Assembly: GCA_003117195.1 (NCBI GenBank) | Contig: BDSI01000080.1 | Span: 310,001 to 374,000 of the forward strand | DNA length: 64,000 nt | Direction of reading: 5' to 3' | DNA from: Eudorina sp. 2006-703-Eu-15 | Taxonomy: Eukaryota > Chlorophyta > Chlorophyceae > Chlamydomonadales > Volvocaceae | Shown here: positions 44,331 through 55,516 of the stretch, piece after piece | Layout: the number at the start of each line of letters is the position of its first letter | How positions within the stretch are numbered: position 1 is the first letter of the stretch | Notes under the pieces: generated by a model | What the model was told of the DNA's origin: nothing | Databases searched by the model: none | The model's input: only the letters and a program-made list of their open reading frames with translations | Program-made: the position numbers and the translations under genes

Positions 44331-45154
44331 GCGGGGCCGGACAGCCGGGTAGCCGGAAGGCGGATAGGTGAGGGGTGGGCGGAACAGAGAGGAAACGGTG
44401 GGTGATAACAGAACTGCACTGACGCCGCTCGCGCATAGATCCGATGGAGCCCGGGAAAGGACCCATGGACCCATTGTTATTCTTGATGACCAGGGGGATC
44501 TGCGGTCCGAGCGCAGAACGCACCTCGCGTGCTGCGACTAGGTCAACGCGCTCGCCTACGTCTCCAGGCATGCGCTGTACACCCACGCAGCCAGCCTTGT
44601 TGTCTTTTAGATGCCTGATGAGGCTGCAATTGTGGAGCTAGCCAGAATGTGCATGTTGTGTGTACTTGGTTCTGTGGTTTCGATCCCGTGATGAGTTAGG
44701 TTGTAACGCGAAGCTGTGGTGCTGGAATGCAAAACGGCCCTGGGAACAGAACTCTCCTGGTTCCGGGACAACGCCGTTCCAGGAACGACCACTGTTGGGG
44801 GTGGGCATGTCGGGATACGCGTAAGTCTCATGTTTCGCGGACTGTCCAATTCAAGCATTGGCTCCCCAAAATATACACTGCAAATGAAATCGCAATAAGA
44901 CTAGTTTACAGAATTGCGCTCCTCACGGTCCGCCGTATGAGTCCAGGGTAGGCTCGCGCGGACCTCCCTAAATACATGCGTACTTTTCGTCGTCAAACAG
45001 TCTAACATCCAAAAGTTACACTTTTATTCGCACGCCCCAAGATATTGCATCAAGGCTCCAAAGCTTGAAAGCCCGGAGGCCCCGACGTCTTGAGCCCTTG
45101 CTTTCCGCTGTTTGGGTGGCGTAGATCCATCTTTCCTCAACGCACTCCACCCAG
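44331..45154. other. Upstream region of the SAM-domain gene
   Basis: No gene recognised. The last part (about 44950-45154) is the presumed promoter and 5' UTR of the plus-strand gene that starts at 45155. Confidence 0.35.
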
Positions 45155-48100
45155 ATGGACCAGGCGCAGCAGCGTGAGCAGCAGCTGGAGCGGCAGCGGC
45201 AGAGCCTGCGTCAAGCCCTTTTAGCCCGTGCTGCTGTCCCGGAACTCCATGCTGCTGTCCGGGAGCTTCAAGATGCTTATCTGGACATGTTGTGGGACAA
45301 TGGCTACTGCAACGAGACCTCCCTGCGGTTTGCCAGCCGCGAGGGCCTCCGAGAGGCTGGGCTGCCGTCTAGCGCTGTTGACATCATCCGAGCGCTGCAA
45401 GGTGCGCAAATTTCGCTTAGACTTTGAATCACGCCAGGGTTGGGGGCTTCTAATCACGAGGTGATGATCGGAGACTTGACCTAGGCTAAAACAGCAGCTC
45501 AAACATCCTGAGGCGGTTCAGTACGTACGCAACTGAGCTACCGCAAAGAGTGCCGCTGCGCAGACCATCGCTGGGAACTACCTCTGCCGCTGTGGGCACA
45601 GCTGCGCGGGTCGCAATGGCGACTAGTTGCCCGACCAACCGATCTCTTATCCTCTATGTGAATTAGGGTAGTTGTGTGCCCGCGATCTTGTGGCTGCAGT
45701 CTCACTTGATTCCGTTGTGCTTTCTTCCCCCTTCAGGCTCGCTGCCTGCGACTTCTGGTGAGCATTTCCACAAGGGGATCAACATGCGGTTTGTTGGGGA
45801 CCGGCAGCAGAGTGGGGCCAGCTGGGTGGCTGCGGGGCGCGGTTCCACGTTGGGCTCGAAACGTTGGGCTCAAAACATGTATGTGTGCCGCCTGCTACGA
45901 ACATACTGCGAATCCTTCTAATGGCTGCTACGAACATACTGCGAACCCTTTTAGTGGCGATGCATTTTGTAAACGCTTGGATGTTGGATGTATTTGAATT
46001 CGTCAGCTTCGTGACGGAGCTAAGCGCAGTTGTTGCTTAGCAGCCTGCTGTCAGCCCCGAGGGCAGGGATGACCTCAACATGATGTTGTGTGGGAGCAGC
46101 GGCCACCTTGCTTATCTTGTCCAATTGCCGTGCATGCAGCAGCCTCCGCCGCGACGACTGATGCGCAGCCGCGGATCACCGGGTCGACGCCGGAGGCGCT
46201 GGCGGCCACTGTCAAGGAGGCGCTGGAGGGGCAAGCGGCCATTATCAAGGAGGCGCTGGAGGGGCAAGCGGCCGCCATGAAGGCCACCGTCATGGACGCG
46301 CTGGAGGTCACACTGACGAAGGTGCTGCCCAACAACCAGGCGGCCTGGCGGCAAGGTGCGCAAACTTTGCTGCTTAGACTTCAATTTACACCAGGGTCAG
46401 GGGCTTTCAACCACGCAGTGCTTTACCTGGTTATCGCGGAGCAAAAATAGCAGCTCGGACGTACTGAGCTACCGTGAAGAGCGCAGATGCGCAGACCATC
46501 GCTGGGAACTACCTCTGCCGCTGTGGGCACAGCTGCGCGGGTCGCAATATCGACTAGTTGCCCGACCAACCGATCTCTTATCCTCTATGTGAATTAGGGT
46601 AGTTGTCCTTAAGGCTGACCTTCAGGCTGCAGTCTCACTTGATTCCGTTGTGCTTTCTTCCCCCTTCAGGCTTGCTGCCTGCGACTGCTGGTGAGCATTT
46701 CCACAAGGGGATCAACATGCGGTTTGTTGGGGACTGGCAGCAGAGTGGGGCCAGCTGGGTGGCTGCGGGGCGCGGTTCCACGTTGGGCTCGAAACGTTGG
46801 GCTCAAAACATGTATGTGTGCCGCCTGCTACGAACATACTGCGAATCCTTCTAATGGCTGCTACGAACATACTGCGAATCCTTCTAATGGCTGCTACGAA
46901 CATACTGCGAATCCTTCTAATGGCTGCTACGAACATACTGTGAACCCTTTTAGTGGCGATGCATTTTGTAAACGCTTGGATGTTGGATGTATTTGAATTC
47001 GTCAGCTTCGTGACGGAGCTAAGCGCAGTTGTTGCTTAGCAGCCTGCTGTCAGCCCCGAGGGCAGGGATGACCTCAACATGATGTTGTGTGGGATCAGCG
47101 GCCACCTTGCTTATCTTGTCCAATTGCCGTGCATGCAGCAGCCTCCGCCGCGACCACTGATGCGCAGCCGCGGATCACCGGGTCGACGCCGGAGGCGCTG
47201 GCGGCCACTGTCAAGGAGGCGCTGGAGCGGCAAGCGGCCATTATCAAGGGGGTGCTGGAGGGGCAAGCGGCCACTGTCAAGGAGGCGCTGGAGGTCACAC
47301 TGGCGAAGGTGGTGTCCCACAACCAGGCGGCCTGGCATCCAGTCTCGACAGTTGACTGGACATCGCTGCAGCGGAAGTGGGATGTGGTAAGCCAGGTCCA
47401 TGAACCAGGTGGTGGCTTTCTTGCAAACTGCGCCTTGCTGGGTCAGCGGGTGTTGGCAGTGCATGTAGAGCATAGCGTGTTGACTTCATGTGCATTGTGC
47501 GCATGTACTGCTCATGCTACTGTGTACTGGTCTAGCTGCATGCGTATGGTGCTAACGGGCCGGGCCTGACCCTCTTGCAAACTTGGCCTACCTGGTGTGC
47601 AGTACCTGACCGAGGTGCCAACGATCAAGAAGGTCTCCTGACTCGCTGTGATTGTGATGCTTGCGGGCATCACGTGGGCGTGTGCTTGGAGGTTTGGATG
47701 GGTTGGATGCGCGGCTCCTGTGGCGCTGGCCGTACTGGCGCTGCTGGGCGTGCGGTACGGGGCCTGCGCCGTTGACACAACCAAGCGGATGTGGGCGGCG
47801 GTACTTGCTGGCCTGTCAGCAGAGGTGCGGGCTGACACGGCGCGCATGGAGCGCTGCTGGTGGGCATGCGTTACAGTGGTCTTGCGCTGTGCGCAGCTTG
47901 CTGTGCGCGGACTGCTATGGGTCGTGTTGTGGGTCCCGCCGACCACCTGCTTGGGCGCTGTGTGTGCGCTTGGCGACAGCTGGTCACTGGCTGCCACACT
48001 CGTCATCTATTTGGCAGTGATGCTTGACTGGAAATCGCTGCAGCGGAAGTGGGATGTGGTAAGCCAGGTCCATGAACCGGGTGGTGGCTTTCTTGCAAAC

Positions 48101-50344
48101 TGCGCCTTGCTGGGTCAGCGGGTGTTGGCAGTGCATGTAGAGCATAGCGTGTTGACTTCATGTGCATTGTGCGCATGTACTGCTCATGCTACTGTGTACT
48201 GGTCTAGCTGCATGCGTATGGTGCTAACGGGCCGGGCCTGACCCTCTTGCAAACTTGGCCTACCTGGTGTGCAGTACCTGACCGAGGTGCCAACGATCAA
48301 GAAGGTCTCCTGACTCGCTGTGATTGTGATGCTTGCGGGCATCATGTGGGCGTGTGCTTGGAGGTTTGGATGGGTTGGATGCGCGGCTCCTGTGGTGCTG
48401 GCCGTACTGGCGCTGCTGGGCGTGCGGTACGGGGCCTGCGCCGTTGACACAACCAAGCGGATGTGGGCGGCGGTACTTGCTGGCCTGTCAGCAGAGGTGC
48501 GGGCTGACACGGCGCGCATGGAGCGCTGCTGGTGGGCATGCGTTACAGTGGTCTTGCGCTGTGCGCAGCTTGCTGTGCGCGGACTGCTATGGGTCGTGTT
48601 GTGGGTCCCGCCGACCACCTGCTTGGGCGCTGTGTGTGTGCTTGGCGACAGCTGGTCACTGGCTGCCACACTCGTCATCTATTTGGCAGTGATGCTTGAC
48701 TGGAAATCGCTGCAGCGGAAGTGGGATGTGGTAAGCCAGGTCCATGAACCGGGTGGTGGCTTTCTTGCAAACTGCGCCTTGCTGGGTCAGCGGGTGTTGG
48801 CAGTGCATGTAGAGCATAGCGTGTTGACTTCATGTGCATTGTGCGCATGTACTGCTCATGCTACTGTGTACTGGTCTAGCTGCATGCGTATGGTGCTAAC
48901 GGGCCGGGCCTGACCCTCTTGCAAACTTGGCCTACCTGGTGTGCAGTACCTGACCGAGGTGCCAACGATCAAGAAGGTCTCCTGACTCGCTGTGATTGTG
49001 ATGCTTGCGGGCATCACGTGGGCGTGTGCTTGGAGGTTTGGATGGGTTGGATGCGCGGCTCCTGTGGCGCTGGCCGTACTGGCGCTGCTGGGCGTGCGGT
49101 ACGGGGCCTGCGCCGTTGACACAACCAAGCGGATGTGGGCGGCGGTACTTGCTGGCCTGTCAGCAGAGGTGCGGGCTGACACGGCGCGCATGGAGCGCTG
49201 CTGGTGGGCATGCGTTACAGTGGTCTTGCACTGTGCGCAGCTTGCTGTGCGCGGACTGCTATGGGTCGTGTTGTGGGTCCCGCCGACCACCTGCTTGGGC
49301 GCTGTGTGTGTGCTTGGCGACAGCTGGTCACTGGCTGCCACACTCGTCATCTATTTGGCAGTGATGCTTGACTGGAAATCGCTGCAGCGGAAGTGGGATG
49401 TGGTAAGCCAGGTCCATGAACCGGGTGGTGGCTTTCTTGCAAACTGCGCCTTGCTGGGTCAGCGGGTGTTGGCAGTGCATGTAGAGCATAGCGTGTTGAC
49501 TTCATGTGCATTGTGCGCATGTACTGCTCATGCTACTGTGTACTGGTCTAGCTGCATGCGTATGGTGCTAACGGGCCGGGCCTGACCCTCTTGCAAACTT
49601 GGCCTACCTGGTGTGCAGTACCTGACCGAGGTGCCAACGATCAAGAAGGTCTCCTGACTCGCTGTGATTGTGATGCTTGCGGGCATCACGTGGGCGTGTG
49701 CTTGGAGGTTTGGATGGGTTGGATGCGCGGCTCCTGTGGCGCTGGCCGTACTGGCGCTGCTGGGTGTGCGGTACGGGGCCTGCGCCGTTGACACAACCAA
49801 GCGGATGTGGGCGGCGGTACTTGCTGGCCTGTCAGCAGAGGTGCGGGCTGACACGGCGCGCATGGAGCGCTGCTGGTGGGCATGCGTTACAGTGGTCTTG
49901 CGCTGTGCGCAGCTTGCTGTGCGCGGACTGCTATGGGTCGTGTTGTGGGTCCCGCCGACCACCTGCTTGGGCGCTGTGTGTGCGCTTGGCGACAGCTGGT
50001 CACTGGCTGCCACACTCGTCATCTATTTGGCAGTGATGCTTACGGCGGTTTGGCATGGCGAGCTGCCTCCGGCAGACACGAGTGCCAGCTTCATGTGGCT
50101 GATGGTGGACATTAGGTTTGCGGTAGGCATTGCGTTCTTGTCCTGGAGATTCCTGGTGGAGTCCCAGAGATTTGGGACGCATGTGCTGGTGCTGTGGCTC
50201 ATGGAGTGTGAGCCATGGAAAGGGTTGATAGTGGCTGTTTGCTGGGGTCTTGGTATCCGACCGTCCGGAGGTGGTGACACTGAGGACAGAGGTCGTGACC
50301 CTGAGGCCCAGCACCTGACGGAGGGGTTGGCTGCAAGCCAGTAA
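45155..50344 (+). CDS. SAM-domain and multi-membrane-segment protein with tandem exon duplications and in-frame TGA codons
   Basis: Exons that chain in phase: 45155-45401, 45737-45757, 46140-46355, 46670-46690, 47139-47386, 47603-48058, 48275-48730, 48947-49402 and 49619-50344. Exon 1 has a Gln/Arg-rich start then a SAM-like fold (DMLWDNGYCNETSLRFASRE, GLREAGLPSSAVDIIRAL). Exons 3 and 5 carry amphipathic repeats (VKEALEGQAA). The last four exons begin YLTEVPTIKKVS, then TGA, then a hydrophobic region (about residues 15-120, three or four membrane segments). The first three of these exons end VMLDWKSLQRKWDV, while the final one runs on into two more membrane segments and a polar tail to TAA at 50342. 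Each 456-nt repeated exon is phase 0-0. The TGA at codon 13 (47639 and copies) would stop translation, so the gene is either broken, recoded, or the membrane part starts at ATG 47657. Function unknown. Confidence 0.55.
45889..45955. repeat. 33-bp intronic minisatellite, two copies
   Basis: Unit GCTACGAACATACTGCGAA plus CCTTCTAATGGCT, within the intron 45758-46139 of the SAM gene. The duplicated intron (46822-46955) has four copies. Confidence 0.85.
46822..46955. repeat. 33-bp intronic minisatellite, four copies
   Basis: The same unit as at 45889-45955, expanded to four copies in the intron 46691-47138. The last copy has CTGTGAA for CTGCGAA, a CpG transition. Confidence 0.85.
47354..50041 (+). 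repeat. Four tandem 672-bp units (exon-intron-exon duplication)
   Basis: The word GCGGAAGTGGGATGTG recurs at 47371, 48043, 48715 and 49387, an exact 672-bp period. Each unit holds the end of one exon (DW-SLQRKWDV), a 216-bp intron (GTAAGC...GTGCAG) and a 442-nt part of the membrane exon. The junction GTGATGCTTGACTGG fuses membrane-exon sequence to the DWKSLQ exon end with about 2 bp of microhomology (TT). Copies differ at about seven sites. Confidence 0.97.
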
Positions 50345-50948
50345 GCATAACAGATGTGCCTTGCGTGTTGCATGAAGCTTCTATCCTTCAGACAACGTCA
50401 GTGCGAACGATGACAGGATGTTTCTGTATCCATGATGTATGGGCGTCGCTTGCTGTCTGCGATGCTCAAATGTACCAATATCAATTCGACAGCGGGTTGG
50501 CCAACCCCGATTGCCTTGCGAGGTGCAATGACGGTGTATGTGTTTGTATGGATGTCGTGTGGTTTGCCATGCTGCTGCTGTCGACATGCCGCCGTCTTTC
50601 ATGCCTTCATGCATGTTTAAACCCACGGGTGCCTGTCGGCTGCGGTCTGCATGCATAGGTATGAGGTTTGTACCATGATTGCTTTGTAGGATTACGATAC
50701 TGCTTCATGGAGTGGTGTGTGTGTTTGGGTGTGGGATATGAATGTCAATGAGGGGGTCTGCGCGCATTCATGGGTACAGGTAGGGGTGACAGATGTGACA
50801 GATGTACGACATGCGGGAGAGGGCATGGAAGGCAGGGGAGGGTGGGCAATGTCACTCGCTGGGGAGAGTGACAGTGTCATGACACGCACCTGACGCCGCA
50901 CAACAAAGCATGATGCACAAGCAAAGCATGCTACGCAGGTGGGGTAGG
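50345..50948. other. Downstream flank of the SAM gene
   Basis: Presumed 3' UTR and intergenic sequence. No gene recognised. Confidence 0.35.
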
Positions 50949-51223
50949 ATCCTGCCGAACAGACCCCACGCTTCAGTACTCAACGAGCGCAACCCAAAAC
51001 TGCTTTTAAACTTGAGTCCGAGTTGTACGTCATACACTGGAAGACCAAGACCTTCATCTACTCTGATGTGGGGCATAACGGGCCGGCGAAGCTCGTTGTA
51101 CGGCAAGGGTGGGTGGGTCGTAGCGGGGCCTCGACGACTTCTGTCACGGACGTCTGGAACTTCGTCACCAGGCGCCAGATCGAGGACGTGAACGCAGTCT
51201 CGATATGGTCAATGCTTTTGTAA
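50949..51223 (+). other. Orphan open frame, possible exon or element remnant
   Basis: Open from GAT after a TAG, reading AFKLESELYVIHWKTKTFIY, SDVGHNGPAKLVV and TDVWNFVTRRQIEDV to TAA, without an obvious ATG. The sequence is well mixed rather than low-complexity, which suggests a former coding exon. Family not recognised. Confidence 0.3.
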
Positions 51224-51286
51224 TTGATTGCATTAATTATTAGTGGCTTTGGGTCTCTTTCGGAACTCCATTGGGTCACATGACGC

Positions 51287-51475
51287 ATGGCTAGCAAAAC
51301 CATGGAGCCACGGCACCTGCAACCTGAAGGCGTGCGGTGCCCGAAAGGCTGCGGCTTCACTCTGTCGGCTACTACAACAGAATACCACGGAGAGGAACAC
51401 TATAAGAGCAAAGCCTGCATCGCAAGGAGGCCTGTTCCTGGTGAGACCGGCGAGGGGAGGCGGCAGAGGGAGTGA
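51287..51475 (+). CDS. Small Cys/His-containing protein (62 residues), possible zinc-binding motif
   Basis: An ATG at 51287 opens 62 codons ending TGA. The middle has RCPKGCGF, then EYHGEEHYKSKACIARR, a C-x3-C...H-x3-H-x4-C spacing that could hold zinc. The short EEHYKSKAC wording recalls HHWMASKEC in the Cys-rich tail of the transposase-like gene at 25.1 kb, but the match is too short to claim homology. It may be an exon or remnant linked with 50949-51223. Confidence 0.35.
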   Translation: MASKTMEPRHLQPEGVRCPKGCGFTLSATTTEYHGEEHYKSKACIARRPVPGETGEGRRQRE

Positions 51476-52937
51476 CCGGTGTGACCCTGGCAAGGCTGGT
51501 TGTCAAGGCGTGGCTTGGCGTGGCGATGAAGCACAATAACGGAGCGCATCAAACGCACGTGGCGGCCGTAATTGTAGGCAGGGGTCTTAGCGTGTGGGCA
51601 CATGGGCGAGCCATCATCTTTCTAGTTACAGAACAATCGTGTCTTCTGCATCTGAGACTGCGCTATGGAGTGGCTTCCCATCTGCTGTTATGACGTTGGT
51701 GTGGAGGGGTATTGGAATGGACGTATGTGTCCATGGGGCAACAGCGGGTCAGGGGCGAGGCTACGTTAGTTGTGGTTGTATACGCCCAGCACCCTGAAGT
51801 CGCGGAAGGTGTCAAGAGTACGTCTCATGCCCTCATATCAATATCAATGAATAAAGAATGGCTTACAGATGCGTTTTTCCTTTTTACGGCTTGATATGGC
51901 GATGTTTGCGGAAGTGTACGGCATGTTGTACACACGGCAGGGTGGGTGGGTGGGTCAATGGGCGCCTTACAGAAGAAGTAGGAGGTCGGCTTCCGTGAAG
52001 CCGGAAAAAGGGCGGGGTCCCCCTATAATCCGTACAGGCCGCTTGCTTTATAACGGGAACTCTGTTACCGCGCAAGAGTGTGAGAGTGTGAAAAGGTGCC
52101 ATTGAGGGGTTCGTTGATGTTGAAGGTAGATCGGCTTGCATGTATTGAGCAAGCTCAAGCAGGTAGGGTAGACCCGAAACCAACCTGCAGTACGCGGCGC
52201 CAACGGCGGTCACCGCATCTGCATTATTATCATAACGCTAGATCCTTCTACACTACCACATCCGTTTGTCAAGCAGCTATCAAAAAGCAAGCCTGAAGCA
52301 TTCTTGTTTTGCCGTGAAACTGTAGTTGTGTGGTCCGTCGGCAAGCATGCAGCCCTTCAGTTGCACGCCCGCAGCAGACGTGAACCTCGCTCTAAAGTTT
52401 GTCATTAATAGTTATATAGCAAATATAAGGCAAAAACAGGGTGCGAAAAAGCCGCGGTGGGACCCGGACTTCGGCCATCGGAACTGGAGAACTCGTTGGT
52501 ACTCGGTATGCTATCCCTTTGCATCTTGAAACTTTGACTCAATACATATTGTTGAACTGTATTCATCTGGCAAGACAGACAGGCAAATCTTGATGTTGGT
52601 GGCATCTTGATGTTCAAACATCAGAACACTATGGAAGTTCAATTTAGCACGCGCTGCCCATTCATAAGTTCATTACTCATCACGCGGCACCTGTTGCAAC
52701 AAACATGAGCGCGAGAGGCGTTGGGTGGATGTTGACTCGGGTCCATGGAGACCGCGGAGCTTTACTTTGACCGTTTGTGCGCAAAGAATTTTTTCAGCCA
52801 AACCAAGAATACCTTGCAATAGAGGACAAATAATATGACAAACATTGCGAATTAGTGTAGCGGATAATGAACGTTTTGCCGTTACCCACGGACGGACACA
52901 CGGCACACGGACACACGGACATGGGCAATCCTAGGGG
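51476..52937. other. Intergenic, no supported gene
   Basis: Mixed-composition sequence. Short frames only, without motifs. Confidence 0.4.
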
Positions 52938-52943
52938 GCGGGG

Positions 52944-53346
52944 CCAGGGTGGCTATCTTTTTTTTGGGAGTATCTACGGCCAGAGATACACCTGGCTTCG
53001 AAACGCTGAAAGTATCTGTCTATGGGGAGATATTTCCAACTGGAAACGGCCCGAAGTATTTACAGAGGGCATCGGACAGGGCGCAACATTGATGGAGAAC
53101 TTCCACGAACCGAACCCATAAGTGCAACACCTAGCCATAGATGACTGCAGACGGCGAGAACCGACCCCGGGTGGGAGATATCGGGGACCCCATCACTGGT
53201 CCGAGTATATGTCAACGGGAAGATATCATGTCCCACACGAGGGGTCAAAGTATCTTAAACTCCATGTTTTGGCAGGCCAAAAGTATCTAAAATTTCAGAA
53301 GTTTTTCGGCCGAATAGATATTTATATCTTAAGATAGCCACCCTGG
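52944..53346. mobile_element. MITE copy 1 (403 bp, 16-bp TIRs, 6-bp TSD GCGGGG)
   Basis: Starts CCAGGGTGGCTATCTT and ends with its exact reverse complement AAGATAGCCACCCTGG. It is flanked by GCGGGG on both sides (52938-52943 and 53347-53352). The interior is AT-rich with many AGTATCT/AGATAC subterminal words and no coding capacity. A second copy at 57851 has the same ends and a different 6-bp duplication. Confidence 0.93.
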
Positions 53347-53564
53347 GCGGGGCTCCCCGAACGCGCTTCGCGCTGGGGCCCCGCCCAAAAATGTAGGGTG
53401 GGGTCTGATCAGAAATAATGTACCCCCAACCCTTGTGTAACGTGACAAAATTTAGGAATGAGCGGCTTCGTGTCCAAGTCCTTCTCATGCGCATGATAGC
53501 AGTAGTACCGTAACTTACAAGGTGGACCCGAGTCCTGACCAGGTGTTCCAACGGTCCCCAATAG

Positions 53565-53700
53565 ATCGTAGGCGCCTCATCTCATCAAGGGCCCCTGCCC
53601 TGCCCCTGCCAAGGACTGCGCAACCATACTCTAGCACCGTGAGGGGGGGCCATGCAGCCATACCGGCCAACACACCAGGTCGCCAGTATATAGGTGTGGC
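53565..53700 (+). repeat. Dispersed repeat copy (partial)
   Basis: Shares TCGTAGGCGCCTCATCTCAT, CCAAGGACTGCGCA and CATGCAGCCATACCGGCCAA with 55517-55720. Diverges after CGCCAGTATATAGG. Confidence 0.75.
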
Positions 53701-53889
53701 AGCAGCGCAGCACTGCAACACCTTAGAGAGGCGGATGCCACCATCCAAGCAACGGGTGGCGAAATGAGCACGGGCAACGGGAGATGGCGAACCAGCAATT
53801 TTGGGTCCCAGCCCAGGCGTGTGAGCCCACTCGCCCACCACTCACTGCCTTGCACGGCAATCAATGTCATGTGACCGACCGATAACAGA

Positions 53890-54010
53890 CTGACTGTGCC
53901 CCACTGGCCCCACTCCGGACCGGCCAGCAACTCAGCCGCCAGGCCGCGGTACAGCAGCTCAGCATCCAGCGGGACGCCGCGGGCCCGATAATGCGGTCAC
54001 ACAACACCAC
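53890..54010. repeat. Dispersed repeat matching 40960-41090
   Basis: GCCCCACTGGCCCCACTCC, GGACCGGCCAGCA and CGGGCCCGATAATGCGG align with the copy near 41 kb in the same order. This copy has an extra segment of about 20 bp (CAGCTCAGCATCCAGCGGGA). Confidence 0.7.
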
Positions 54011-54559
54011 GCTAAACGCTCAATACGTCCCACCCGGCCACACACAGATGGACGGTTGCACAGATGGACAAACCTGCAACACTGGCAGTCTCCTGACACA
54101 TTTCGGAGCTAGGTAAGGTTCGGACAGACAGTAAGCCGTTTCACAAAACAGGAGGTTTTCGCAGAGGTTCCTTTGTCCATAATCGTGCAACTACTCGATC
54201 AATGACCAAACCTGCCTAGCAAAGAGGGAGACGCGTGCGAAGCGGACGGACGGTTACGTAATGTAATGTAGCGTACCGTCGTGGGCTCGTGGCCCCTGGC
54301 CTTCCCGCATACCCCGGGCGGCTGACATCACCCGCCCGGGGATACTGAGGGTGCTGTTTCCCTTGTGCCGATTGAGTGATCTGCGCCGCAGCCGCTATGG
54401 GAGCCGTCCCACGCAGCCATCACGGTCCGAACCCCGGCCGCAGCCCCTTGTCCCCTTGTCATGCTCACTCGTGGGGCCTGACCAGGCCCGCCACCTCATG
54501 CCCAGATCCGCTTTCCAAACATGTTGTGTTCTGTCTTTTGTGCCCTGGACCCAAGCCGG

Positions 54560-55295
54560 CTACTGCTTTCCTTTTTTTGACCTGCTGCTGCCACGGCCGG
54601 CCCCACCAGCCTGCTTCTTCGGCTGCTGCTCCTCCTCCTCTTCCTCCTCCTCTTCCTCCATCCGTGGAGGCTCCTCGGACTCCTCGTCGTCCTGCTCGTC
54701 TGTGTCATGCTCCTCAGATTGCCCTTGCGCCTTGTCCTTGGGCTTAGGTTTAGGCTTGGCCGCAGTCTTGGCGCCGACTTTTACGGCCCCGCCCTTGGTC
54801 TTGCCCTGCTTTCCCGCCTCGACCCCCTCCGCCTGCCCCTTCGCCTCCGGCTGCTGCTCCAGCTCCAGGATCCGCCGCCACTGCTCAGGGCTGACCGGCT
54901 GGACGCTCAGCCGTGACCTGCAGGGCGCGTCAGGGGGCCCAGGACGGACATATCTGACCTCGGAGGACAATTAGCCACGGAGGACAACCATCACGGGCGC
55001 CTTAGCGGGCGGGCGGGCGGCGGGTGGCGTCCCTCGAGCGGCTGAAGGGCGCCGCCCCCTCCTGCCCATCCATACTCGGCAACCACCCATTCCGCCCTCC
55101 CTCTCCCTGTCCCTCGGCCCTCCACCTCCACCCGCCCCGGCCCCACCCGCCCCGGCCCCTCCCCACTTGTTGATGAGCACCATGCTGTCGATGGGCGGCC
55201 CGCCGGCCCCCTCCTGCCTCAGCTCCGCCAGGGTCACGGCCCGAGTGGTCCGCCGCACCAGCTGCACGTCCACCATCCACCACTTTTCGTCGGGG
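54560..55295 (-). CDS. EVE-domain protein (THYN1-like), C-terminal half only
   Basis: Two in-phase exons: 55167-55295 (acceptor GCGCAG, donor AACAA|GTGGGG) and 54560-54917 (acceptor CCTGCAG, stop TAG). They read PDEKWWMVDVQLVRR, AVTLAELRQEG, SMVLINK|SRLSVQPVSPEQW. This is the C-terminal part of the EVE fold, known in THYN1 and bacterial relatives and linked to binding of modified bases in nucleic acids. A basic/acidic tail follows (KPKPKPKDK, a Glu run, SKKGKQ), probably nuclear. The expected N-terminal half of the domain is not visible upstream to about 56.2 kb, and a dispersed repeat lies only about 220 bp upstream. The gene may be truncated, or its first exons may be far away. Confidence 0.7.
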
Positions 55296-55516
55296 CTGCG
55301 CAGTGTGCAACGGGCGGCTCGATGGCGCGGCTCTGTTGTTAGTTTGTACGGCACCTCGAGGCATCGCCTCCCCATCGCCCCCTCAGTTCGACCCGTCCGG
55401 GGCGATGAGGCCACCTGGGCGGTGTGATGGTCGCACACGCCGGAAAGCTATGTACGTCGATGTCTTCAGATTGTGTACGAAGGTATACGGCAAAAGGTGG
55501 ATAGATACAAGGCACG

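Larger units (their letters stand above)
45402..47330. repeat. Older duplication of a two-exon module (about 954 bp)
   Basis: Positions 45402-46355 and 46356-about 47330 share the same order: GTGCGCAAA donor, CTGCAGTCTCACTTGATTCC, a 21-nt exon (LPAT), a long intron, and a VKEALE exon. They are clearly more diverged than the 672-bp units and differ in number of 33-bp intronic repeats. Confidence 0.85.

Noticed and set aside
47639..47641. TGA in the SAM gene as a selenocysteine codon
   Set aside because: No SECIS-like structure could be shown by eye, the context just before a membrane segment is not a known selenoprotein site, and four identical copies are better explained by duplication of a nonsense codon.
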